Shown: positions 41,861 through 48,398 of the stretch, piece by piece
How positions within the stretch are numbered: the stretch's first letter is position 1
How the letters are laid out: the number at the start of each line of letters is the position of its first letter
DNA from: Candidatus Zixiibacteriota bacterium
GTDB taxonomy: Bacteria; Zixibacteria; MSB-5A5; GN15; PGXB01
Direction: 5' to 3'
NCBI GenBank assembly: GCA_040753495.1
Contig: JBFMEF010000037.1
Location: forward strand, 1 to 48,398
Length of the DNA stretch: 48,398 bases
Notes under the pieces: model-generated
The model's input: only the letters and a program-made list of their open reading frames with translations
The model's database searches: none
What the model was told of the DNA's origin: nothing
Program-made: the position numbers and the translations under genes

Positions 41861-43395
41861 AGAAGCGGATGATTATCAACTGGTTGATGGCATGGGCGCT
41901 GATGGCAACGGGAGCGGCGGCGCAGACGGAAATGCAGATTCCGGTGCAGCAATTCAGTCTGGACAACGGATTGACCTTTCTGGTTGTGGAACGGCCTACG
42001 GCTCCGGTTTTTTCCGGATATATCTGTGTTTCAGTCGGCTCGGCTCATGAGATAAACGGCAATATCGGCACGGCACATCTTTTGGAGCATATGATGTTCA
42101 AGGGTTCTCAGAATATAGGCACGACCGATTATGAATCGGAAAAAGTGTTAATGGCAAAGGAAGATTCGGTCTGGGCAAAAATAGACGAAGCGCGTCGTCA
42201 GCTGCCGTATCTGAAGATAAACTATCCGGATAAAGTCGCGGAGCAGGAAAAATATATAGAGTCGCTGCAGATGATTCTTGATTCTCTGGCTGAAGCCAGT
42301 TCGCAATATGTAGTACAAAATGAATTTGACGGGATTTACACTCGTCACGGCGCCGCGGAATTCAACGCCAGCACCGGCTATGACCATACCAATTATTATG
42401 TTTCGCTGCCGTCAAATCGCCTCGAGCTCTGGTTTGCGATGGAATCAGACCGTCTAAAAAATCCGGCTTTCCGGGAGTTCTTCACGGAACGCTCCGTGGT
42501 CAGCGAAGAGAGACGACTTTCGGTGGAAAACAATCCCGATACGAAGCTGTATGAGCAGGTAATCGGAACGGCATATATGGCGCATCCTTACAAGATATTC
42601 TGGGAGTGGCAGTCGGAAGTGAACAATCTGACCCGCCAGGATCTTGAGAATTTCTTCCGCAAGTACTATATCCCGCAAGAAATGACGGTGGCAATTGTCG
42701 GCAATGTCAAGCTGGCCGAGGTAAAGAGACTGGCGGAGAAGTATTTTGGAGATATCCCGCGGGGGACTCTGCCGGAACCGATTTATACCGAAGAGCCGCC
42801 TCAGACCGGTGAGAGGCGCATCGATGTGAACTATGAATCCTCGCCGGCGCTATATATCGCCTTCCATAAGACGGCATTCGATTCGCCGGAGGAGCCGGTT
42901 TTTCAGATTATTCAGCGGTTGCTGGGAGACGGGCGGACTTCGCGTCTATATAAGGCGCTGGTGCTTGACAAGCAGACCTGTCTTGATATCTCGGTAGGGG
43001 AATTTCCCGGCGGAGAACTGGGAAGCGAAGACCCCGGTCTTTTCCTGATATTCGCCTACCCCAAAGAAGGGGTCAGCACCGCCGAAGTGGAGAAAGGGGT
43101 TTACGAGGAGTTGGAAAAACTCGCCGCGACTCCGGTGGACGAAAAAGAACTGACCAAGATAAAGAACCGGATTGACGCCGATTTTATCTGGGGCTTGCAG
43201 TCCAATATCGGGCTGGCGGGAAGGCTGGCATCCACTCACTTGCAGGCGCAGGATTGGCAATATCTGCTTAGTTTTCGAGACAAACTCAAGCAGGTGACGG
43301 CCGATGATATAATGGCAACAGCAAAGAAATATCTTATCAAGGAGAATCGTACGGTGGCGACTTTGATTCCGAAGATATCCGGGGAGGGAAAATGA
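41857..43395 (+). CDS. M16 (insulinase-like) zinc peptidase, catalytic subunit
   Basis: A 512-residue protein with a signal peptide (residues 1-23, ending AAAQ). The inverted zinc motif is HLLEH at residues 74-78 in GTAHLLEHMMFKGS. The further conserved GAAEFNASTGYDHTNYYVSLP and ESDRLKNPAFRE follow. About 70 helical residues (DEARRQLPYLKINYP...) are inserted after the zinc motif, longer than in many relatives. It should work with the inactive partner encoded next (4-base overlap) as a periplasmic heterodimer that degrades peptides. Confidence 0.93.
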   Translation: MKKRMIINWLMAWALMATGAAAQTEMQIPVQQFSLDNGLTFLVVERPTAPVFSGYICVSVGSAHEINGNIGTAHLLEHMMFKGSQNIGTTDYESEKVLMAKEDSVWAKIDEARRQLPYLKINYPDKVAEQEKYIESLQMILDSLAEASSQYVVQNEFDGIYTRHGAAEFNASTGYDHTNYYVSLPSNRLELWFAMESDRLKNPAFREFFTERSVVSEERRLSVENNPDTKLYEQVIGTAYMAHPYKIFWEWQSEVNNLTRQDLENFFRKYYIPQEMTVAIVGNVKLAEVKRLAEKYFGDIPRGTLPEPIYTEEPPQTGERRIDVNYESSPALYIAFHKTAFDSPEEPVFQIIQRLLGDGRTSRLYKALVLDKQTCLDISVGEFPGGELGSEDPGLFLIFAYPKEGVSTAEVEKGVYEELEKLAATPVDEKELTKIKNRIDADFIWGLQSNIGLAGRLASTHLQAQDWQYLLSFRDKLKQVTADDIMATAKKYLIKENRTVATLIPKISGEGK

Positions 43396-44795
43396 AACGG
43401 CTTATATTTCTGTATCTGGTTTCAGCAGTCCTGCTGGCCGTAAGCGCCACGGCGGAAAACCCGCGCGATATGCGTTTCCCCCCGCTCAAATTTGAGCCGC
43501 CGGAGCCGGCGCGATTTGTAACCGACAACGGCATAATTGTCTATTTTCTCGAGGACCATCAACTGCCGGTCATCACTGTCGAAGCGCTGTTCAAAGGGGG
43601 AAGCGCCTATGACCCGCCCGACCTTGCCGGGCTGGCGGAGATAACGGCGACAGTGCTTCGCACCGGAGGGGCGGGAAAACGTAATCCGGAGGAGGTTGAT
43701 GCCGCGCTCGATTTTGTCGGAGCGTCAATATCCAGTGTCGCTCTCAACGATTACCTGATGCTCGATATGCGCGCCTTGAAGAAAGATGCCGAGTTGGGTT
43801 TTGAAGTACTTGCTGATTTACTGCAAAGGCCGCTGATGGATACAGCCAAGATTGCCCTGGAAAAGTCGAATCGGCAGGACGCCATTCGTCGTCAGAACGA
43901 TGAGCCGGGCGGTATCACCCGTCGCATCTTCTACCAGACCGTCTATGAGGGGCATCCTTACGGCCGATTTCCGACTCTGGAAACGGTCGGGGAAATTAGC
44001 CGTGAGAGTATCATAGAGCAGCACCGAAAGTACTACAATCCGGACAACTGCATAATGGCGATTTCGGGCGATTTGTCGCCGGAAGAATTGAAGACGCTTT
44101 TGCATAAGTATTTCGGGCAATGGCAGCGGGGGAATATGACGATATCGGCGTTGCCGCGGGCGGCGATGAACTATAAGCCGGGGGTGTACTTCGCTTCGAA
44201 AGATATCAATCAGGCGCATATTCGTCTCGGTCATCTCGGCATCGACAATAAGAATCCGGACCGTTTCGCGCTGGAGGTGCTCAATTTTGCGCTCGGCGGC
44301 GGCGGTTTTACCTCCCGCCTGACGGGGCAGGTGCGAACGACCGCGGGGCTGGCATATTCGGTCGGAAGTTATCTTCTGAATAGACCGCTGGTGGGAAGTT
44401 TCTTTGCCTTTTGCCAGACCAAGGCGGAATCGATGTCGCAGGCGATAAGGATGATGCTCGACATTATCGGCAAGGTAAAAGATTCCGGAATTACCCTTGA
44501 CGAAATGAATATGGCGAAAGAATCTATCATAAACAGTTATATATTCAACTATGCCACCTCGGAGCAGATGGTAAACGCGCGTGCCTTTCTGGAGTTCAGC
44601 GGATTTCCTCCGGACCAGTTGAAAAAGGACCTGGAAGCATATCAGGGGGTTACCCTTGAGGATTGCAACCGGGTGGCATCGCTCTATCTGGATACCGCCA
44701 AAATCGCTCTAATTGTCACCGGCAACAAGGCTCTTTTTGATAAGCCCCTCGAAAGTTTCGGACCGGTGACGGAGGTCTCGCTGGAAATCAAGTAA
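43392..44795 (+). CDS. M16 peptidase-like protein, non-catalytic partner
   Basis: A 467-residue protein with a signal peptide (ending VSATAE). At the place of the zinc motif it has DLAGLAEITATVLRTGG, so HxxEH is missing, while the partner-type features are kept: GHPYGRFPTLETVGEISRESI, then YYNPDNCIMAISGDLS and GGGGFTSRLTGQVRTTAGLAYSVGS. Such subunits pair with an active M16 subunit and help to form the peptide chamber. Its start overlaps the catalytic gene stop by 4 bases. Confidence 0.92.
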   Translation: MKRLIFLYLVSAVLLAVSATAENPRDMRFPPLKFEPPEPARFVTDNGIIVYFLEDHQLPVITVEALFKGGSAYDPPDLAGLAEITATVLRTGGAGKRNPEEVDAALDFVGASISSVALNDYLMLDMRALKKDAELGFEVLADLLQRPLMDTAKIALEKSNRQDAIRRQNDEPGGITRRIFYQTVYEGHPYGRFPTLETVGEISRESIIEQHRKYYNPDNCIMAISGDLSPEELKTLLHKYFGQWQRGNMTISALPRAAMNYKPGVYFASKDINQAHIRLGHLGIDNKNPDRFALEVLNFALGGGGFTSRLTGQVRTTAGLAYSVGSYLLNRPLVGSFFAFCQTKAESMSQAIRMMLDIIGKVKDSGITLDEMNMAKESIINSYIFNYATSEQMVNARAFLEFSGFPPDQLKKDLEAYQGVTLEDCNRVASLYLDTAKIALIVTGNKALFDKPLESFGPVTEVSLEIK

Positions 44796-44813
44796 GTCCA
44801 CCGAGTCGGCGAC

Positions 44814-47423
44814 TTAGAAGTTGAAACCGATATTGAGATAGTAGCGGTCGGTGCGGTCTTTGGCTTTTCCGTAGGTGAAATCGACCGGTCCGATGGGGGA
44901 ATCAAAAGCGAGCGAAGCGCCATAGCCGTAGCGGAGATTGTCCAGCTTGATATCGTCAATGGAGCGATAGATTTCTCCCAGGTCGTACTTGGCGGTAATA
45001 TAAAACCGATAAGGGAGGCGATAGCGAAGCTCCAGATTAGCCAGAATCATTTTATCGCCGGCCAGTTCATCGGTCTTGAACCCGATGAATGAGTAAGCGC
45101 CGCCGAGGTAGAATTTCTCCGACAAGGGTATTTTATAGTCGGTTTGCATCCAGCCGACAGCGAACCGGGGGTGAAAGTTGAGATGGCGCGAAAGCGGGAA
45201 GTATGATTCGAGGGAACTGAATACTTTAGTGTATTCGGTTTCGCCGCCGAGGATATCGGCGGCGTACTCAATGAAAAACTGATGTTTTTTCCCGGCGGTC
45301 GGGAAGGAGCGTCGGTTGAAGGTCTCCACCAGAGAGCGGATGGTAATCGCGCGCAGACGGATTTCTTCTTCTGACCCACCGGGGCGGAATCTGTTTTTAA
45401 CCTGTTCCCACTTTATTTCGCCGGTGACCGTCCCCAGGCGGGCGATTTGCTGTCCCAGCAGAAATTCGAATCCGTATCTTTTTTCGAGGACGCGGCGGCT
45501 CGATTTTCCCCGTTCATCATAAAGTTTGCGCTCCAGCAGACCATAATATCCTCGGGCGCGGTAGGTCAGATAGGTGGAGAAGAAGCGGTCGGCTTTGAGC
45601 GACAATTCGTACCGCTGTCGGCGCGGTGCATAACGGGCATGCAGGAGTATCTCCTGCCCGGTTCCAAAGAGGTTATCGTCGAGAACTTCGGCGAATTCCT
45701 CGCTGCGATATTCATCATCCCAGCGCCATCCGAACCGCGCCTGGGTGTACTTCTTCTCCGCCACATTGAGAGTAACGACAGCGCCGGAATCGCCTGGAGT
45801 TAGAAACATCGATACCCGCTCAAAAAGCCCGGTGGCATAGATATTGGTAATTCCGGCGGAAGCCCGGGTGGAGCGAAACGGCTCCCCTTCCCGCAGCGGA
45901 AAATTGGCGGAGACCAGCCATTTCTTGGTCCGCTCCCGGCCCGTGACCTCGATCTTTTCTATTAAACCTTCATCGACATCGATGATGATGGTCTTATGCT
46001 CCGGGTCCAATCGGACCGAGCGCAGATGCGCCAGGTCATGGCCTCGTTTGCGGTAGAGCGATTCCAATGTGCGAGCAAAATTCTCAATATCTTCCGAAGA
46101 GACCGTTTTTCTGCCCTCGGTCAAAAGCGCCGCAATGACGGAAGAGTCAAAGACGGTATTGCCGCGGCAGATGATTTGGAGACTGTCAACGGCCGGCCGC
46201 GGGACGGTCTGCATTCGGAGGTTCACAATGTTATATGAGCCGAATTTGAAGCCGGTTTCGCTGACGACCGCATTAACAGAAAAAAGGAGTTGCGACCGGT
46301 ACAGGTCAGAGAGGGCGGCGGCGATATCGGTTCGTCGTACAATTGCCCCGTCTTTGAGAGGAAAGACGGCGCTGAAGAGCGAGTCCGGCATACCTGTTTG
46401 TACTATCGATTCCAGGCAGACCGTGTCGCGGTCGCAGGTCAGCTGTAACCGCTTAATTATTTCCGGGGCGGCGCGCCAGCCTGCCTGATAGCCGCTGTCA
46501 ATCAGTTCCGCCGCAGACTGAAAGTCGCTCGAATATATGCCGGCGATGGCGGGAGTAATGACCCAATCGGCCTGTTTGAGTCCCGATTCTTTTTCATCCA
46601 GCGACATGATTGTGGTAACCTGGTCGGCAATATCAATCGGGTCTCTGATTTTGTTTTTGGGAAGAAGGTCGCTGGTGGTATTGACTGCGACTACGAACTT
46701 GCTTCCGAGAGCGCGCACGACATCCACCGGTATCGGATTGACCAATCCGCCGTCCATAAGAATCATATCCTCTTTTTCCACGCCGGTAAAAGCCAGAGGA
46801 AACGCCATAGTGGCGCGGATGGCGTCGGCCAGGTTGCCTTTGCCAATAACGGTCTCTTTTCCCGAGACAATGTCGGTGGTGACCGCCCGAAAGGGGACTC
46901 TCATTCGCGAGAAATCGGTGCCGGAGATATAATTGGACTGGAGTGTCAGACTGGAAATAAGGTCGGTCAATCTTTGACCGGCGGTGAGCGCCTGAGGAAT
47001 ATGCGGCACAAAACCGTCAAAACGGATGGATAGCAGATATCGCTCTTTTTCGGAGCGCTGTGTGGTCAATAGCGATGTCCGCGAGGGACGGTCTCGAAAG
47101 AGACTGGGAAAGTTGATATTCAGGAAAATCTTTTTCAGGCTGTCGGCATCATAGCCGGAGGCGTAGAGTCCGCCGATAATTCCTCCAATCGACGTTCCCG
47201 CAATAGCGGAAATCTTAAGCCCTGATTCTTCGAGCGCCTTAATCACCCCGATCTGGGCAATACCGCGGGCGCCGCCCCCTGAAAGCGCCAGCCCTATTTG
47301 CCGTCCCGAATCGGGGGATTGAAATCGGTAGCCATCCCAGCCGATATAAATAATAGTAGAGTCGGCGGCATATAAGGGTTGTACCGCAAGCATCAAACCA
47401 ATGATTATGCCCAGAGTTTTCAC
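44814..47423 (-). CDS. Patatin-like phospholipase fused to POTRA and outer-membrane barrel (type Vd-like)
   Basis: An 869-residue protein. A signal peptide (residues 1-19) precedes a patatin domain (about 43-320) with the oxyanion loop SGGGARG (48-54), nucleophile Ser78 in GTSIGG and the dyad Asp224 in DGGLVNPIP. After a linker with POTRA-like segments (LRSVRLDPEHKTIIIDVDEGLIEKIEVTG) comes a 16-strand-type D15/Omp85 barrel with the FYLGGAYSFIGFKTDE motif. The protein ends in a terminal Phe. This is the layout of PlpD-type autotransporters. The phospholipase could face or leave the cell surface, or stay in the periplasm. It converges on the M16 pair with an 18-base gap. Confidence 0.9.
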   Translation of the reverse strand: MKTLGIIIGLMLAVQPLYAADSTIIYIGWDGYRFQSPDSGRQIGLALSGGGARGIAQIGVIKALEESGLKISAIAGTSIGGIIGGLYASGYDADSLKKIFLNINFPSLFRDRPSRTSLLTTQRSEKERYLLSIRFDGFVPHIPQALTAGQRLTDLISSLTLQSNYISGTDFSRMRVPFRAVTTDIVSGKETVIGKGNLADAIRATMAFPLAFTGVEKEDMILMDGGLVNPIPVDVVRALGSKFVVAVNTTSDLLPKNKIRDPIDIADQVTTIMSLDEKESGLKQADWVITPAIAGIYSSDFQSAAELIDSGYQAGWRAAPEIIKRLQLTCDRDTVCLESIVQTGMPDSLFSAVFPLKDGAIVRRTDIAAALSDLYRSQLLFSVNAVVSETGFKFGSYNIVNLRMQTVPRPAVDSLQIICRGNTVFDSSVIAALLTEGRKTVSSEDIENFARTLESLYRKRGHDLAHLRSVRLDPEHKTIIIDVDEGLIEKIEVTGRERTKKWLVSANFPLREGEPFRSTRASAGITNIYATGLFERVSMFLTPGDSGAVVTLNVAEKKYTQARFGWRWDDEYRSEEFAEVLDDNLFGTGQEILLHARYAPRRQRYELSLKADRFFSTYLTYRARGYYGLLERKLYDERGKSSRRVLEKRYGFEFLLGQQIARLGTVTGEIKWEQVKNRFRPGGSEEEIRLRAITIRSLVETFNRRSFPTAGKKHQFFIEYAADILGGETEYTKVFSSLESYFPLSRHLNFHPRFAVGWMQTDYKIPLSEKFYLGGAYSFIGFKTDELAGDKMILANLELRYRLPYRFYITAKYDLGEIYRSIDDIKLDNLRYGYGASLAFDSPIGPVDFTYGKAKDRTDRYYLNIGFNF

Positions 47424-47490
47424 TTGCTAATGACCGTCAGAGTTTCGTTTAATGAAATAATCGCAATTTGACACCGGAAAGCAAGGATAT

Positions 47491-48288
47491 TTGTCAATCT
47501 TAACGGAGCGCGATAAAAGCCGGATCAGGTCGCTTCTGACTAAGAAGGGACGTCGTCAGCATCGGCAGTTTTTAGCCGAAGGGGTTCGTCTGCTGGAAGA
47601 ATCCCTGCGGCACAATTTCCTGCCGGCGACTATATTTTTTTCACCGGCGGAACTGAACGAGAGAGGACAGAGCCTTATTGGGCGATTTCGTGAGTTCGGA
47701 GTCCCGGTGCAGTCGATTTCCCGCAAGGAACTGTTCCAACTTGCCGACACGGAAACGCCGCAGGGGCTCATTGCCCTTTTTGATGAGCCTGAGCATTCGG
47801 TTAAACAGTACCTGACCCGGAAATATTTCCGGGCGCTGCTTCTGGACAGTATCGCCGACCCGGGTAATGCCGGCACACTTCTCCGCTCGGCGCTGGCTTT
47901 CGGATTTGACCTGGCTCTTTTAGGACCGGGGACGGTTGACCAATTCAGCCCCAAAACGATACGGGCATCATCAGGAGCGGTCTTTGGTCTGCCGATAATA
48001 AGAATAGAGCCGGAAAATTTGAACCATCTAAAAGAAAGCGAGCCGGTCCTGATGATGGCAGCCGACATAAATGGAATGAATCTGAATCTGATAAAAGCGG
48101 AGCGATTTCGACAAGGGCGTTTGATTCTGGCGGTCGGCTCGGAGGCGACCGGTCTTTCGGGTTATGTTCGGGCGGCGGTCGATGAACTGGTGCGGATACC
48201 GCATCGCGACACCATCGAATCATTGAATGCAGCTGTCGCTGGGTCGATTATCATGAAAGCGATATATGACGCCGGCAGGCAGGTGTAG
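47491..48288 (+). CDS. TrmH/SpoU-family RNA 2'-O-methyltransferase
   Basis: A 265-residue SPOUT enzyme of the 23S rRNA Gm2251/RlmB-like type. The N-terminal L30-like substrate-binding part has the RQHRQFLAEGVRLLEE block. The catalytic domain has the three knot motifs: DSIADPGNAGTLLRSA, LAVGSEATGLS and IESLNAAVAGSIIMKA. It methylates ribose in rRNA or tRNA; the exact site cannot be read from sequence. The start is a TTG with AAGGA just upstream. The next gene starts directly after its stop codon. Confidence 0.92.
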   Translation: MSILTERDKSRIRSLLTKKGRRQHRQFLAEGVRLLEESLRHNFLPATIFFSPAELNERGQSLIGRFREFGVPVQSISRKELFQLADTETPQGLIALFDEPEHSVKQYLTRKYFRALLLDSIADPGNAGTLLRSALAFGFDLALLGPGTVDQFSPKTIRASSGAVFGLPIIRIEPENLNHLKESEPVLMMAADINGMNLNLIKAERFRQGRLILAVGSEATGLSGYVRAAVDELVRIPHRDTIESLNAAVAGSIIMKAIYDAGRQV

Positions 48289-48398
48289 ATGATAAGACTG
48301 CGCACTATATTGACCTGGATTTTTCTCCTCACTCCGTTACTGTCGGCGAGGGGTGATGAGGTGGCACTGCTGGAAGACGGCCGATTTGCCACCAGCCC
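48289..48398 (+). CDS. Start of a secreted protein, cut by the window edge
   Basis: The ATG lies directly after the TAG of the methyltransferase gene, and 36 codons follow to the end of the window. They encode a signal peptide (MIRLRTILTWIFLLTPLLSA), then RGDEVALLEDGRFATS. Too little is present to name the family. Confidence 0.6.
   Translation, partial: MIRLRTILTWIFLLTPLLSARGDEVALLEDGRFATS

Overview
The window looks like a chromosomal segment from an uncultivated diderm bacterium with moderately high GC, probably in or near the FCB superphylum (Zixibacteria-like). The outer membrane is indicated by lipoproteins, a patatin fused to a D15/Omp85-type barrel, and a secreted protein with a C-terminal segment of the type IX sorting style. 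A DUF5683 protein, M16 peptidase pairs and an exosortase fit the same assignment. This is inference from gene content; no rRNA or ribosomal protein marker lies in the window. I see no tRNA, rRNA, CRISPR array, prophage or insertion sequence.

Bases 1-3044 are sparse and visibly more AT-rich. They hold a truncated NTF2-like secreted protein, a DUF2200 protein and an ankyrin-repeat protein, separated by long stretches without genes, and look like an accessory patch. From 3045 to 8291 a minus-strand set follows: a SAM methyltransferase, a fused MsrB-MsrA methionine sulfoxide reductase, a cupin, a secreted double-aspartyl-protease/PDZ protein and an F420-type NADP oxidoreductase. From 8465 to 11629 a class V aminotransferase/cysteine desulfurase is paired with a secreted PNGase F-like protein.

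From 12212 to 14000 there are two well-marked promoters: one for an SPFH protein plus a small ribbon-helix-helix protein, with a palindrome over the -10, and one for a secreted double-CxxC protein that ends in a strong terminator. From 14035 to 19232 a minus-strand housekeeping run reads mscS-like, nadC, birA, iscU, lipoprotein, DUF1858, mutM. From 19399 to 25738 come a beta-CASP RNA nuclease, a Tll0287-like haem protein, a metallochaperone-like HMA protein, DUF6125, ftsB/divIC-like, recO and glyS. Several palindromic intergenic repeats lie between these genes.

From 25830 to 33384 the plus strand carries a prolyl oligopeptidase, a long KamA-type radical SAM protein, a HEAT-repeat protein broken by an apparent one-base frameshift in a C run, and an HD-GYP protein. 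From 41180 down to 33448 a compact minus-strand run holds an exosortase, a decaprenyl-phosphate phosphoribosyltransferase-like UbiA protein, a Tat-exported DUF362 protein, a NapH-NapG-like polyferredoxin fusion, a DUF6599-like lipoprotein, a secreted DUF3108-like protein, a diacylglycerol-kinase-type lipid kinase and a DUF5683 protein. The first five of these, up to a hairpin at 35804-35825, are the best candidate here for an undescribed membrane system.

The right end carries a low-molecular-weight phosphatase/ArsC-like protein translationally coupled to two M16 peptidases, the patatin-barrel protein, a SpoU rRNA methyltransferase and the start of a secreted protein cut by the window edge.
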